Assembly (NCBI RefSeq): GCF_018881775.1
Contig: NZ_JACVPR010000001.1
Coordinates: 372,001-436,000 of the forward strand
Length of the DNA stretch: 64,000 nucleotides
Origin: Polynucleobacter sp. MWH-Loch1C5
GTDB taxonomy: Bacteria; Pseudomonadota; Gammaproteobacteria; Burkholderiales; Burkholderiaceae
Direction of reading: 5' to 3'
Position numbers and translations under genes: made by a program. A model generated the notes under the pieces. The model was not told the origin of the DNA. It saw only the letters and a list, made by a program, of their open reading frames with translations, and did no database searches. This document shows, one piece after another, positions 1-9,751 of this stretch (positions are counted from its first letter, which is position 1; each line of letters begins with the position of its first letter).

Positions 1-66
1 TAAAAATAGAACCAAACGAATGACGATTCGCACTGCCTTGCCGGCAGTCTGCATCACACCAGTCAT
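1..66 (-). CDS. LapA-like (DUF1049) membrane protein, N-terminal fragment cut by window edge
   Basis: Only the first 22 codons are inside the window. They read from an ATG at 66 that overlaps the ihfB stop as ATGA, so translation is probably coupled. The visible residues have a short basic start followed by a hydrophobic run (IVIRLVLFL), as in the first membrane helix of LapA/DUF1049 proteins. These lie directly downstream of ihfB in many Burkholderiales and in E. coli act in control of LPS assembly. The identification rests on position plus the helix start, so it is moderate. The gene is truncated by the window and is not a pseudogene on this evidence. Confidence 0.6.
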   Translation of the reverse strand, partial: MTGVMQTAGKAVRIVIRLVLFL

Positions 67-398
67 TCTGTAGACTCATCCTTTTTCGAGAAGTCCACAC
101 GCTCACGCAACTCTTTGCCAGGCTTAAAGTGCGGAACATGCTTAGCGGGCACCATCACAGCTTCACCAGACTTAGGGTTGCGACCCTGACGTGGCGGACG
201 ATGATGCATCACAAAACTACCAAAGCCACGTAACTCGATACGCTTACCCTCTGCCAAAGCAGCAGACATAGTATCTAGCAAGGTTTTCACAGCTAACTCC
301 ACATCACGGGGCATTAACTGAGGAAAGGCTTGTGACAAACGCTCGACCAATTCTGATCGGGTAATTGTGGATGGGTCCTTGCGCTCTAAATCGTCCAT
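63..398 (-). CDS. ihfB: Integration host factor subunit beta
   Basis: This is the beta subunit of the heterodimeric DNA-bending protein IHF. The body matches the family from TRSELVERL onward, with the DNA-contacting beta-arm motif RNPKSGEAV and the intercalating proline. The protein is 111 residues, longer than the usual 94-100. The extra length is an 11-residue N-terminal extension (starting MDDLERKD) plus a charged tail. The position where most family members have their initiator Met is here Ile12 (ATT, 363-365), so ATG at 398 is the best start, although its ribosome-binding site is weak (TAGAG). Initiation at ATT is possible but rare. It is the last complete gene of the gyrA-rpsA supraoperon, separated from rpsA by a terminator and a GC-rich hairpin, so it probably also has its own promoter. 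Confidence 0.93.
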   Translation of the reverse strand: MDDLERKDPSTITRSELVERLSQAFPQLMPRDVELAVKTLLDTMSAALAEGKRIELRGFGSFVMHHRPPRQGRNPKSGEAVMVPAKHVPHFKPGKELRERVDFSKKDESTE

Positions 399-459
399 AG
401 CTCTAATCGCTTTGCTATCGCTTGTTATTGCTCGTTATCGATTTGCATCGTTATTTAGA

Positions 460-483
460 TTACCCCGGCCAAGGCCGGGATAA
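460..483 (-). repeat. GC-rich hairpin upstream of ihfB
   Basis: The arms CCCGGCC and GGCCGGG are separated by two bases. In the minus-strand RNA the stem extends to about 10 pairs including one G-U, with loop CUUG. No T-run follows. It lies between the rpsA terminator and the ihfB start and could be a second terminator stem or a structured leader element. Confidence 0.5.
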
Positions 484-496
484 GCTCTACATTACA

Positions 497-529
497 CTAA
501 GAAAAGCGCCACGTGGGCGCTTTCTCTTA
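497..529 (-). terminator. Rho-independent terminator at the end of rpsA
   Basis: On the minus strand an AAAGCGCC arm, a five-base loop and a GGCGCTTTTC arm form an A-rich/GC/T-rich hairpin. The outer CTAAGA/TCTTAG bases extend the pairing. The outer arm includes the rpsA stop codon, so the terminator begins at the last codon. Confidence 0.75.
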
Positions 530-2203
530 GTTACCCTGATTGTCCAACTTAGCTTTGAGCAAGGCACCGAGGTTCGTAGTACCTGCACTAGCGTCGTTCT
601 GCAATTTGCTAATGGCTTCTTGCTGATCAGCGCTATCTTTTGCTTTGATAGACAAATTAATGTTACGTGACTTGCGGTCAACGTTCACAATCATGGCATT
701 CACTTTGTCGCCTTCTTTGAGAACGTTACGCGCATCTTCAACGCGGTCGGTAGAGATTTCAGAAGCACGGAGGTAACCTTCTACCTCATCGGCCAACTGA
801 ACGACTGCACCTTTTGCGTCAACAGACTTCACCACACCGTCAACAATCGCACCTTTATCAAAGGCTGATGTGAAGTTGTTGAATGGGTCACCTGACAATT
901 GCTTAATGCCCAAAGAGATACGCTCTTTTTCAACATCAATAGCCAAGACCACCGCTTCAACTTCATCACCCTTCTTGTACTTACGCACGGCTTCTTCACC
1001 GCTTTCGTTCCAAGACAAGTCAGATAAGTGGACCAAACCGTCGATACCACCAGGCAAACCGATGAATACACCAAAGTCAGTAATAGACTTGATCGCGCCA
1101 GACATCTTCTCGCCTTTTTGATGGTTACGAGCAAACTCATCCCATGGATTAGCTTTACATTGCTTCATACCCAAGCTGATACGACGCTTGTCTTCATCAA
1201 TATCTAGAACCATCACTTCAACTTCAAGACCTAACTGAACTACTTTGCTTGGAGCAACGTTCTTGTTTGTCCAATCCATTTCAGAGACGTGCACCAAACC
1301 TTCGATACCTGTTTCGATTTCAACGAATGCACCGTAATCTGTGAGGTTCGTGACCTTACCGAATAAACGCGTGTTCGGTGGGTAGCGACGTGCGATACCA
1401 ACCCATGGATCATCACCCAATTGCTTGATACCCAAAGACACACGATTCTTGTCTTGGTCATACTTCAAGATCTTAGCGGTCACTTCTTGACCGACTGTCA
1501 ACATCTCGCTAGGGTGACGTACACGACGCCATGCCAAGTCAGTAATGTGCAACAAGCCATCTACACCACCTAAGTCTACGAATGCACCGTAGTCAGTAAT
1601 GTTCTTAATGATGCCCTGAACCACAGTACCTTCTTTGAGGTTCTGCAAGAGCTTAGCGCGCTCTTCGCCTTGGCTAGCTTCTACCACCGCGCGGCGTGAG
1701 AGCACTACGTTATTACGCTTGCGATCTAATTTGATCACCTTGAACTCCATCGTCTTACCTTCGTAAGGCGATGTGTCTTTGATTGGACGTGTATCGAGCA
1801 ATGAGCCTGGCAAGAAAGCACGGATACCGTTGACCATCACAGTCAAACCACCCTTCACTTTGCCAGTGACAGCACCCATCACTAACTCACCATTTTCGAG
1901 AGCCTTCTCGAGATTGAGCCATGAGGCCAAGCGTTTGGCTTTGTCACGAGACAAAACTGTGTCGCCATAACCATTTTCGAGGGCATCAATCGCTACAGAT
2001 ACGAAATCGCCAGGTTGAACTTCGATTTCACCCTGGTCGTTATAGAATTCTTCGACGGGAATAAACGCTTCGGATTTCAAACCGGCGTTCACTACAACAA
2101 AGTTGTGATCAATTCTCACCACTTCGGCGGAAATGACTTGACCAGCCTTCATGTTCGAGCGGGCTAGGGATTCTTCAAATAGAGCTGCAAAAGATTCAGA
2201 CAT
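527..2203 (-). CDS. rpsA: 30S ribosomal protein S1
   Basis: S1 binds mRNA on the 30S subunit and is needed to start translation of structured or weak-SD messages. The 558-residue protein has six S1/OB-fold repeats. The four internal ones repeat the pattern '[23 protein letters not shown]' followed by 'RVSLGIKQL', for example near residues 194, 279, 365 and 450. Length and repeat number match proteobacterial S1. The start ATG at 2203 has no strong SD, which is also usual for rpsA. It sits in the conserved cmk-rpsA-ihfB order with a 106-base gap after cmk and a terminator at its own stop. Confidence 0.98.
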   Translation of the reverse strand: MSESFAALFEESLARSNMKAGQVISAEVVRIDHNFVVVNAGLKSEAFIPVEEFYNDQGEIEVQPGDFVSVAIDALENGYGDTVLSRDKAKRLASWLNLEKALENGELVMGAVTGKVKGGLTVMVNGIRAFLPGSLLDTRPIKDTSPYEGKTMEFKVIKLDRKRNNVVLSRRAVVEASQGEERAKLLQNLKEGTVVQGIIKNITDYGAFVDLGGVDGLLHITDLAWRRVRHPSEMLTVGQEVTAKILKYDQDKNRVSLGIKQLGDDPWVGIARRYPPNTRLFGKVTNLTDYGAFVEIETGIEGLVHVSEMDWTNKNVAPSKVVQLGLEVEVMVLDIDEDKRRISLGMKQCKANPWDEFARNHQKGEKMSGAIKSITDFGVFIGLPGGIDGLVHLSDLSWNESGEEAVRKYKKGDEVEAVVLAIDVEKERISLGIKQLSGDPFNNFTSAFDKGAIVDGVVKSVDAKGAVVQLADEVEGYLRASEISTDRVEDARNVLKEGDKVNAMIVNVDRKSRNINLSIKAKDSADQQEAISKLQNDASAGTTNLGALLKAKLDNQGN

Positions 2204-2309
2204 GTATATTCACTTTATGCCATCAGTTGACCTGATGGGTTAGGTTGCACACACCAAATTCCGCGTGGCGGTTTTTGGCACCGTTGCCTTACTCAGATCA
2301 AGATCATCA

Positions 2310-2984
2310 TCAATGACTATCTTGATACCAATCAAGGACTTGTCTCACCGCTTGATCCACTGTTAGGTTAGTTGTGTCCAAGTAATGAGATCCACTCACA
2401 GCCTGCAAGGGAGAATGACTACGACCAGAGTCTCTAGCATCACGCTCTCGCAAATCCTGCAAAAGGACTTCCATATTAGCAGAAATCCCCTTAGCTATCA
2501 ATTGTTTATAGCGTCTTTCAGCTCTTGCCTCAACACTCGCCGTGAGATAAACCTTGGTCTTCGCATCTGGAAAAACAACGCTACCCATGTCTCGGCCATC
2601 AGCGACTAGGCCGGGTGCGCTGCGGAAATTGTGTTGACGAGTCAATAAAGCCTCACGAACCCCGGGATGGATAGCCACTTCAGACGCCCTCAGACCCATT
2701 GCTTCTGTACGTATGGCATCGCTTGCATCTTCACCTGCCAAAATGATTCTATCTTCTTGAAAAATAACGTCTAATTCTTTTGCTAGGGGAATCAATTGGG
2801 CTTCGTCAGAGGTCTTAATCCCCTTCTGAAAACTCACCAAACCGACTAATCGGTATAAAGCACCACTATCTAAATAATGAAAACCTAAGGCTAAAGCCAC
2901 CCGCTGTGCAACCGTTCCCTTACCCGATGCTGTGGGTCCATCAATGGCGATTACAGGAATTTTCGAGACAAGAGAAGTGTTCAT
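2310..2984 (-). CDS. cmk: Cytidylate kinase
   Basis: It phosphorylates CMP and dCMP with ATP in pyrimidine salvage. The P-loop is at residues 14-22 ([10 protein letters not shown]), followed by the CMP-binding LDSGALYR motif near residue 40 and [11 protein letters not shown] near residue 128, all diagnostic of bacterial Cmk. The length of 224 residues is typical. ATG 2984 gives a short N-terminal lead of ten residues before the nucleotide-binding strand. It is downstream of aroA and the flavoprotein gene and upstream of rpsA, the classic placement. Confidence 0.97.
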   Translation of the reverse strand: MNTSLVSKIPVIAIDGPTASGKGTVAQRVALALGFHYLDSGALYRLVGLVSFQKGIKTSDEAQLIPLAKELDVIFQEDRIILAGEDASDAIRTEAMGLRASEVAIHPGVREALLTRQHNFRSAPGLVADGRDMGSVVFPDAKTKVYLTASVEARAERRYKQLIAKGISANMEVLLQDLRERDARDSGRSHSPLQAVSGSHYLDTTNLTVDQAVRQVLDWYQDSH

Positions 2985-3057
2985 TGGGGCTTAGAGAAAG
3001 AATGAGCGGCAGGTTTATTTTTCATCTTATGAAAATTAAAGCTTCATTTTAAGGGGC

Positions 3058-4176
3058 TCACTGTAGTTTTTCTACCACAGTCTTGGCAATCGATAGGCAA
3101 GATGTGAGCCCCGGAGACTCGATCCCATAAAGATGCAAGAGACCTTTTGCACCATGAATGGACGCGTCCTGAATCAGGAAATCAGCTGCTTTTTCATCAG
3201 GTCCAGAGATTTTGGGTCGAATACCTGTGTAAGCAGGTACTAACTCTTTTTCTAGAATAGGTGGATAGTAGCGCGCAATCGCTGCCTGAAATTCGGGGGT
3301 CCGGCTCTCATCAAATCGGTAATCAATCTCTTGGCGCCATTCGATATCAGGACCAAAACGAAGTTGTCCAGCCAAATCCAAAGTGACATGCACCCCTAAA
3401 TGGGCATGACCTGCTACTGGATAAATCAAATGTTTGAATGGGTTAGCGCCGCGCATCGTGAAGTAGTGCCCGACTGCGTAATAGGCTTTAGGAATATGAG
3501 CAGCGTGTGGGCCTTGAATTTTTTGCGCTAAATCACAGGCATACAAGCCCGCGGCGTTCACCACTTTTTTTGCCAACACTCTGGTTTGATCGGCATCTTC
3601 AAGTTGCAAATAGATACCTTGATCACTGACCTCTCCACCCTGAACCCGTGTGTGCGTCACCCAATCACCACCTGCTTGTTCAAAATCCGCCAATAAAGAG
3701 AGCATTAAGTGATGGCTATCGACAATACCTGAGCTAGGAGAAAAAATGGCGCCCCTCACAACAATCTCAGGTTCCATCTCATCAATTTGGGCACGACTCA
3801 AATGATATAAATCAGAGACCCCATTTTTGTCTGCAGACTGTATATAGGCCTCCAATTGATCTAACTCATCTGTGGAGCTTGCCACAATCAATTTACCTAA
3901 ACGTCGATGAGCGATCGAGCGAGCCCGACAGTACTCATAGAGCATATGCTTACCGCGCACACAGTGAAATGCTTTTTGCGAGCCGTGAGGATAGTAAATA
4001 CCTGCATGAATGACTTCAGAATTATGTGAACTGGTTTCCATACCAAAGCTCGCCTGAGCTTCAATCAACATCACCGCCTGACCGGCCATTTGCAACTCGC
4101 GTGCTACCGCTAAACCAACCACACCCGCACCAATCACCACAGTGTCACAGGCAAAGTCGTAGCGTGAGTTAGACAT
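3058..4176 (-). CDS. FAD-dependent oxidoreductase of the L-2-hydroxyglutarate oxidase family
   Basis: The protein has 372 residues. The N-terminal dinucleotide-binding motif GAGVVGLAVAREL is followed by HNSEVIHAGIYYPHGS, where flavin-contacting residues of the L2HGDH/LhgO family lie. Later family signatures are LGVHVTLDL, YTGIRPKISGP and HLYGIESPGLTSC. The family oxidises L-2-hydroxyglutarate to 2-oxoglutarate, often as metabolite repair, and related DAO enzymes act on other 2-hydroxy or amino acids. The gene is inserted between aroA and cmk, 17 bases after aroA on the same strand, so it is probably co-transcribed. The substrate is inferred only from family resemblance. Confidence 0.8.
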   Translation of the reverse strand: MSNSRYDFACDTVVIGAGVVGLAVARELQMAGQAVMLIEAQASFGMETSSHNSEVIHAGIYYPHGSQKAFHCVRGKHMLYEYCRARSIAHRRLGKLIVASSTDELDQLEAYIQSADKNGVSDLYHLSRAQIDEMEPEIVVRGAIFSPSSGIVDSHHLMLSLLADFEQAGGDWVTHTRVQGGEVSDQGIYLQLEDADQTRVLAKKVVNAAGLYACDLAQKIQGPHAAHIPKAYYAVGHYFTMRGANPFKHLIYPVAGHAHLGVHVTLDLAGQLRFGPDIEWRQEIDYRFDESRTPEFQAAIARYYPPILEKELVPAYTGIRPKISGPDEKAADFLIQDASIHGAKGLLHLYGIESPGLTSCLSIAKTVVEKLQ

Positions 4177-4193
4177 GTCGCTTGTCGACGGAC

Positions 4194-5513
4194 TTAAACA
4201 GCCGGTTTAACGACTGCCTGAAATTGCGCAAAGTAATCTGGGAAAGTTTTCGCGACACACTCAGGCTCGTTAATACGCACCGAGAGTGGTCCTAAACTCG
4301 CTAAAGAAAAACACATGGCCATGCGATGATCATCGTAGGTATCGATACCTTCTTTAGGTGTCTGCCAAGTTGTCGGTGCTTGCACCTCAATAAAATCATC
4401 TCCGGCTGTCACCCTTGCTCCTAGCTTCGCTAACTCTTTGGCCATGGCCGCAATACGATCGGTTTCTTTGACACGCCATGAAGCAATGCCTGTGAGCTTC
4501 GTCTTGCCTTCTGCAAACAAAGCTGCAACAGCTAAGGTCATCGCTGCATCAGGAATAGCCAAACAATTGAGTTCAATACCTTGTAACTTCCCAGAAGTTG
4601 TATCCACCCCTCTGACTTCAATCCAATCATCTCCTGCCATGACATTCGCGCCCATTTGATTAAGAGCGTCTGCAAAAGCCACATCCCCCTGAATACTTTG
4701 TCGCCCCACTCCAGTCACCCTCACTGGACCAGCACCAATGGCGCCTAAGGCCAAGAAATAAGAAGCTGAGGACGCATCACCTTCTACCCATAAAGTACCT
4801 GGACTTTGATAGGGCGCGCCTTGGTTTGCAGGAATATAAAAACGTTGCCACTGATCATGCCGCACCTCTACACCGAAACGAGCCATGAGCTTGAGCGTGA
4901 TTTCAATATAAGGTTTTGAAATCAACTCTCCGACCACTTCTATACATAATTCTTCTCTGGCAACCAAGGGCAAAGCCATCAATAAAGCAGTTAAAAATTG
5001 ACTCGACACATCGCCGCGCACCGGTATGACTTGATTAGTTCTGATCTGCCCCATCCCAATGCGCAAGGGCGGATAACCCTCTTTTGCTTGGTAGTCCAAA
5101 TGAGCGCCGACGCTACGCAAACCATCGACCAAATCACCAATCGGTCGCTCATGCATGCGAGACACACCATGCAAATAATAGTCACCGCCTAAGATTGCCA
5201 ATGCTGCGGTCAATGGGCGTATCGCGGTACCGGCATTACCCATAAATAAATCAGCTTGGCTTTGCGGAAAACGTCCTGCACCACCTTCTACAGTGCAATC
5301 ACCATCTGCCTCATCGATCTGTATACCTAAGGTCTTTAATGCAGTACGCATGACACGCGTGTCATCCGCATCCAATAAACCTTTTAGGCGAGTACTGCCC
5401 TGTGCGAGAGCAGCCAGTAGCAAAACTCGATTAGAAATACTTTTAGACCCTGGTAGAGCTATGGTGCCACGCGCACTTTGATAAGGGCCTAAATCAAGAT
5501 AATGCTGACTCAA
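4194..5513 (-). CDS. aroA: 3-phosphoshikimate 1-carboxyvinyltransferase (EPSP synthase)
   Basis: It transfers enolpyruvyl from PEP to shikimate-3-phosphate, the sixth step to chorismate. Class I signatures are intact: [10 protein letters not shown] near residue 20, [10 protein letters not shown] near residue 92 with the Gly and Pro that define the PEP site, and RVKETDRI near residue 345. At 439 residues it is normal for a stand-alone enzyme. Its ATG overlaps the tyrA stop as ATGA. The class I PEP site is of the glyphosate-sensitive type by motif. Confidence 0.98.
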   Translation of the reverse strand: MSQHYLDLGPYQSARGTIALPGSKSISNRVLLLAALAQGSTRLKGLLDADDTRVMRTALKTLGIQIDEADGDCTVEGGAGRFPQSQADLFMGNAGTAIRPLTAALAILGGDYYLHGVSRMHERPIGDLVDGLRSVGAHLDYQAKEGYPPLRIGMGQIRTNQVIPVRGDVSSQFLTALLMALPLVAREELCIEVVGELISKPYIEITLKLMARFGVEVRHDQWQRFYIPANQGAPYQSPGTLWVEGDASSASYFLALGAIGAGPVRVTGVGRQSIQGDVAFADALNQMGANVMAGDDWIEVRGVDTTSGKLQGIELNCLAIPDAAMTLAVAALFAEGKTKLTGIASWRVKETDRIAAMAKELAKLGARVTAGDDFIEVQAPTTWQTPKEGIDTYDDHRMAMCFSLASLGPLSVRINEPECVAKTFPDYFAQFQAVVKPAV

Positions 5514-6418
5514 TCACCTTCTCCATGATTTGTTTTTGTGTCTGCTTGCGTTTGTTGGTCAGACTCCCAACGCAAACGCGCCTGACTCGCGCGCGTAAAT
5601 GCTTTTAAGAGGGCATCACCATCTTCTTTCGCCACCCAGTCTCGCAATCGCTCAACCAACTGTGCATATTGGTCAAGCTCTTTAACCAAAGCTGTTTTAT
5701 TCGCGAGGCAAATATCACGCCACATCTCCGGGCTAGAGGCCGCAATGCGCGTGAAATCTCTAAAACCAGCACCCGCGTGACCGAACTTCACTTCGGCATC
5801 CTCGCTTCCAGACACTTGCAGCATCAAGGCAAAAGAAAGCACATGGGGCAAATGCGAGACACTCGCAAACACAGCATCATGCTGAAGCGCAGACATGCGA
5901 TGCGTCATTGCACCAGCTGCCTGCCAAAGCTCATCAATCTGACTCACAGCCTGCGGATGATTTTCTTGCAAAGGACAGATGATGGTTTGCTTTTTCTGAA
6001 AAAGATCGGCTTTGGCAGCGTTCGCACCATGATGCGCACCACCCGCAATAGGATGAGCGGGGACAAACTGCGCCACCTTATCACCCAAAGCTGTTTTCGC
6101 CGCCATAATGACGTCACTCTTGGTGCTCCCTGCGTCTGTGATCAAAGCCGTGGCTTTTAAATGAGGTTCAATAGCGTGTAAAACTGTCAAGGTTTGTGCC
6201 ACAGGCACTGCCAAGATAATCCAATCAGACTCACGCGCACAAGTCTCTAAATCAACAGCTGCGTCAATAGCTCCCATGGCTTGCGCTGTTGCTAGATTAG
6301 CGCTTGAGCGACCGACTCCCAGCACGCGTTGGCAAAAGCCCGCTTGCTTGAGTGCCAAACCCAAAGAGGCCCCAATTAAGCCAACACCCACAATACCGAG
6401 GGTTTTACTTGTACTCAT
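5510..6418 (-). CDS. tyrA: Prephenate dehydrogenase
   Basis: It oxidatively decarboxylates prephenate (or arogenate) for tyrosine. The Rossmann motif [13 protein letters not shown] is at residues 11-23, the catalytic-site region has ITDAGSTK and [10 protein letters not shown], and [10 protein letters not shown] follows near residue 190. The 302-residue protein has no chorismate mutase or ACT domain, so chorismate mutase activity comes from PheA. ATG 6418 overlaps the hisC stop (ATGA), and its own stop overlaps aroA in the same way. Cofactor and substrate preference cannot be read from the sequence. Confidence 0.95.
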   Translation of the reverse strand: MSTSKTLGIVGVGLIGASLGLALKQAGFCQRVLGVGRSSANLATAQAMGAIDAAVDLETCARESDWIILAVPVAQTLTVLHAIEPHLKATALITDAGSTKSDVIMAAKTALGDKVAQFVPAHPIAGGAHHGANAAKADLFQKKQTIICPLQENHPQAVSQIDELWQAAGAMTHRMSALQHDAVFASVSHLPHVLSFALMLQVSGSEDAEVKFGHAGAGFRDFTRIAASSPEMWRDICLANKTALVKELDQYAQLVERLRDWVAKEDGDALLKAFTRASQARLRWESDQQTQADTKTNHGEGD

Positions 6419-7539
6419 TTTTTTAATATTTCTTTTAAGGCAGCAATGAAAGCTGCGTTTTCAGTTTGTAAACCAATTGAAATACGTAACCATTGCGGCA
6501 AACCATAATTACCGACAGGGCGAACGATGACGCCACGTTTGAGCAACTCTAAGTTAATACGAGCTCCAGCTTGATCATCATCTCCGACTTTTACCAAGAC
6601 AAAGTTTCCAGAGGAAGGTAAAAAGGTGAGTCCCATCTCTTTGAAGGCTACCGTCAACTGCTCGTAACCTTGGCGATTAACTTCATACGACTCTTTTAAA
6701 AAAGCCTCATCGGCCAAAGCTGCTATTGCAGCCGCTTGGGCCAAGCTATTCACATTAAAGGGTTGACGAATACGATTTAATAAATCGGTTAATTCTGCCT
6801 GCGCAATCCCATAACCAATGCGTAAACCTGCCAAACCATAAGCCTTAGAAAAACTGCGCGAGACAATCACGTTCGGATAAGTCTTCACCCAAGCTAGCGC
6901 GTTGTACTGCTGCTCAGGTCTTAAGAATTCGTTATAAGCCTCATCAATGACTACCACGATATGACTCGGCACCTTTTGGATAAAAGCTTCAATCTCAGAT
7001 CCAGGTAAAAAGCTACCTGTTGGATTATTCGGGTTCGCCACAAAGATGAGCTTTGTTTGAGGTGTAATAGCCTGCAACATGGCATTGAGATCATGGCCAT
7101 AATCGGCTGTTGCCCGGACTTCTACGGCTTTTGCACCCACTGCTTGAGTGGCTAAGGGATAAACTGCAAAGGCATGTTTCGAGAACACAACCTCATCTGC
7201 ATCCGTCGCGACCGCACGAGCAGTTAACTCCAAAATATCATTACTGCCATTACCCAATGTAATCCACTCAAACGGTACTTGATATTTTTTTGCAATGGCG
7301 CCCTTGAGATCAAAACCATTCGAGTCGGGGTAACGGCCTAATTCTGCAGCGGCTGCGAGCATGGCATCTTGCGCTGATTTGGGCATGCCTAAAGGATTTT
7401 CATTCGAGGCTAATTTAACAATCTTGCTCTCATCTAAATTAAATTGACGAGCCACCTCACTGATCGGTTTACCCCCTACATAAGGGGCAATCTCACGAAT
7501 ATGAGGTAAACCGAATTGAGCTTGATCATTAGATTTCAT
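6415..7539 (-). CDS. hisC: Histidinol-phosphate / aromatic aminotransferase
   Basis: This is a PLP aminotransferase of fold type I. SNENPLG lies near residue 45, NPNNPTG near 160, and SRSFSKAYGLAGLRIG near 220 carries the PLP lysine. I place the start at ATG 7539 (MKSNDQ). A longer frame begins eight codons earlier with a TTG, which seems unneeded. Within an aromatic-amino-acid supraoperon between pheA and tyrA, this paralogue is often a broad-specificity enzyme that also transaminates phenylpyruvate and hydroxyphenylpyruvate. That role is inferred from context. Confidence 0.94.
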   Translation of the reverse strand: MKSNDQAQFGLPHIREIAPYVGGKPISEVARQFNLDESKIVKLASNENPLGMPKSAQDAMLAAAAELGRYPDSNGFDLKGAIAKKYQVPFEWITLGNGSNDILELTARAVATDADEVVFSKHAFAVYPLATQAVGAKAVEVRATADYGHDLNAMLQAITPQTKLIFVANPNNPTGSFLPGSEIEAFIQKVPSHIVVVIDEAYNEFLRPEQQYNALAWVKTYPNVIVSRSFSKAYGLAGLRIGYGIAQAELTDLLNRIRQPFNVNSLAQAAAIAALADEAFLKESYEVNRQGYEQLTVAFKEMGLTFLPSSGNFVLVKVGDDDQAGARINLELLKRGVIVRPVGNYGLPQWLRISIGLQTENAAFIAALKEILKK

Positions 7540-7590
7540 CGCGCAATATCTTTCTTGGGTCAATAGACGTTGTCTCTTAGGTCAATTGAA

Positions 7591-8670
7591 TTAATGGGCG
7601 CGTGGATAGGAACCCAAGTTTTTATAAAACGCCGCTTCTGCTTGTAACTCAGCCAAGGCTTTAGCTACTGCAGCTTCACTCGCATGACCATCAATATCAA
7701 TATAGAAGAAATATTCCCAGGTGCCTCTACGTGCCGGTCTAGACTCGAGACGATTCATGGATACACCATGTTTCGCTAAAGGAGCCAATAGTTGATAGAC
7801 GGCTCCCGGCTTATTAGCTACCGAGAGAATCAAAGAGGTTTGGTCTCGGCCCGTCGGTTCACAAGCACCATGACTGATCACCACAAAACGAGTGCGATTA
7901 TGAGGATCATCCTGTATTTGCGTATGCGCCATCAACAAACCATACTGCGTCGCTGCACGCTCACTGGCGATCGCTGCAATCTGAGGATTTTCACTGGCCA
8001 TTTTTGCTGCGACACCATTGCTATTAACCGGTTGCTGCTCAATATGGGGTAGATGATTCGCTAACCAACGGTGGCACTGGGCCAAAGCTTGGGGATGAGC
8101 ACAAATTTTCTGGATACCTTCGAGCTTACCTGATTGTGTGAGCAGCTGATGCTCAATCGGCAAAGCAATTTCACCGGTAATTTTTAGATCAGTATCTAAT
8201 AACAAATCAAGTGTGCGCGATACAGCCCCCTCAGAAGAGTTTTCTACAGGGACAATGCCATAGTTGGCTGCACGTGCGTCCACAGCACGAAAAACTTCAT
8301 CAATGGTGGCGCATGAAACTGTTTCAATGGACTGACCAAATTGCGCAAAGGCGGCGTCTTGTGAAAATGTGCCAGCAGGGCCAAGATAAGCAATTCGATC
8401 AGGGGCCTCCAGGGCACGGCAGGCAGACATAATCTCACGCCAAATGGCCGCCACTCCCTCAGCTTGCAAGGGTCCCGTATTTTTATTTTGCAAAGCTTGA
8501 ATCACTTGGCGCTCACGCTCAGGACGGAATACAGGCGCCCCTTGAGCATGTTTAATTTTGCCGACTTCTTGCGCTGCCTGAGCACGCTCACTCAAGAGCT
8601 TGAGTAATTGCTCATCCAATTGATCAATCTTGGCTCGCCAGGGTGCTAAATCTTTATCATCAGACGCCAC
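7591..8670 (-). CDS. pheA: Bifunctional chorismate mutase / prephenate dehydratase
   Basis: There are three domains. An AroQ chorismate mutase covers about residues 8-95 (RAKIDQLDEQLLKLL). A prephenate dehydratase follows from about 95 (YLGPAGTFSQDAA, then NSSEGAVSRTLDLL). A C-terminal ACT domain carries the Phe-binding ESRP motif. It converts chorismate to phenylpyruvate and is normally feedback-inhibited by phenylalanine. No in-frame ATG exists at the 5' end. A GTG at 8670 sits 7 bases after an AAGGAG ribosome-binding site, while the alternative TTG at 8676 is only 1 base from it. The start lies inside the serC 3' end. Confidence 0.96.
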   Translation of the reverse strand: MASDDKDLAPWRAKIDQLDEQLLKLLSERAQAAQEVGKIKHAQGAPVFRPERERQVIQALQNKNTGPLQAEGVAAIWREIMSACRALEAPDRIAYLGPAGTFSQDAAFAQFGQSIETVSCATIDEVFRAVDARAANYGIVPVENSSEGAVSRTLDLLLDTDLKITGEIALPIEHQLLTQSGKLEGIQKICAHPQALAQCHRWLANHLPHIEQQPVNSNGVAAKMASENPQIAAIASERAATQYGLLMAHTQIQDDPHNRTRFVVISHGACEPTGRDQTSLILSVANKPGAVYQLLAPLAKHGVSMNRLESRPARRGTWEYFFYIDIDGHASEAAVAKALAELQAEAAFYKNLGSYPRAH

Positions 8671-9751
8671 GCTCAAACTCCTTCATGAAGTGAACTAAAG
8701 CCTCAACACCGGCGAGTGGCATTGCGTTGTAAATACTCGCTCGCATACCACCCACACTCTTATGCCCCTTAAGATTGGCTAAGCCTCTCTTGGCCGCTTC
8801 CTCTACAAAACGCTCATTGAGTGATTCATCTTTGAGGTAGAAAGTAACATTCATGCGCGAACGACAAGTCGGCGCTACTTTAGAGGTATACAAAGTACTT
8901 TGATCGATACAGTCATACAACATCGTTGCTTTCTGAATATTGATCTTTTCCATGGCGGCAACACCACCTTGACGCTTTAACCACTTAAATACTGCGCCTG
9001 CCAAATACACACCAAAAGTCGGTGGTGTATTGAGCATCGAATCGTTTTCGGCTTGTTTCGTCCAATCCCAAACCATGGGTGTAATCGGCATGGCATGACC
9101 CAATAAATCCTTACGAACTATTGTGATACCAAGACCGGCAGGCCCAATATTTTTTTGCGCCCCACCAAAGAGTACGCCGAATTGTTGAATGTCCCAAACC
9201 CGAGAAAGAATATTGCTCGAGACATCCGCGACGAGTGGTTGATTGACCTTGGGGATATCCTGGAATTCAACACCGCCGACTGTTTCATTCGAGCAAATGT
9301 GTACATAAGCCGCATCATCACTTAACTGCCAAGTACTTCTTGCCGGTATGTCTGTAAAACCGTTCGCCTGACTAGTCGCAGCAATATGCGCTTGTCCGTA
9401 TTTGGCAGCTTCCTTCACTGACTTTTCTGTCCAAATCCCCGTGACGACAAAATCGGCTTTGGGGCCATTTTTGGCCAAAGACATGAGATTCATCGGAATA
9501 GCCGCGTTTTGACCAATCGCGCCACCCTGTAAGAAGAGGACTGCGTAATCGTCAGGTATAGCCATCAAGTCTCGTAAGTCTTGCACCGCTTCTTGATAGC
9601 AGGCCATGAAAGCTTTGCCGCGATGGCTAACTTCCATCACGCCCATACCTAAATCTTGCCAATTAATGATGTCACGCGTCGCTTGTTGCAGGACTTCTTC
9701 TGGCAATGTCGCCGGTCCTGGAGCAAAGTTATAGACGCGTTGCTCAGGCAT
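8660..9751 (-). CDS. serC: Phosphoserine aminotransferase
   Basis: It makes 3-phosphoserine from 3-phosphohydroxypyruvate and also serves pyridoxal-phosphate synthesis. Class V aminotransferase features are present: [11 protein letters not shown] at the N-terminus, SHRGKAF, and [10 protein letters not shown] near residue 195 with the PLP lysine. The start is ATG 9751 ([12 protein letters not shown]). A frame extension to 9784 adds eleven unlikely residues. From 9751 the protein has 363 residues, matching the E. coli enzyme, and overlaps the gyrA end by 8 bases. Confidence 0.97.
   Translation of the reverse strand: MPEQRVYNFAPGPATLPEEVLQQATRDIINWQDLGMGVMEVSHRGKAFMACYQEAVQDLRDLMAIPDDYAVLFLQGGAIGQNAAIPMNLMSLAKNGPKADFVVTGIWTEKSVKEAAKYGQAHIAATSQANGFTDIPARSTWQLSDDAAYVHICSNETVGGVEFQDIPKVNQPLVADVSSNILSRVWDIQQFGVLFGGAQKNIGPAGLGITIVRKDLLGHAMPITPMVWDWTKQAENDSMLNTPPTFGVYLAGAVFKWLKRQGGVAAMEKINIQKATMLYDCIDQSTLYTSKVAPTCRSRMNVTFYLKDESLNERFVEEAAKRGLANLKGHKSVGGMRASIYNAMPLAGVEALVHFMKEFERGV
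8678..8683 (-). promoter_or_regulatory. Ribosome-binding site deciding the pheA GTG start
   Basis: AAGGAG on the minus strand, within the last codons of serC, has 7-base spacing to GTG 8670. It indicates translational coupling of pheA to serC. Confidence 0.7.

Noticed and set aside
5669-6160. Plus-strand ORF of 163 residues inside tyrA
   Set aside because: It lies wholly opposite tyrA, whose motifs are intact, and its composition (His/Arg/Ser-rich) looks non-coding.
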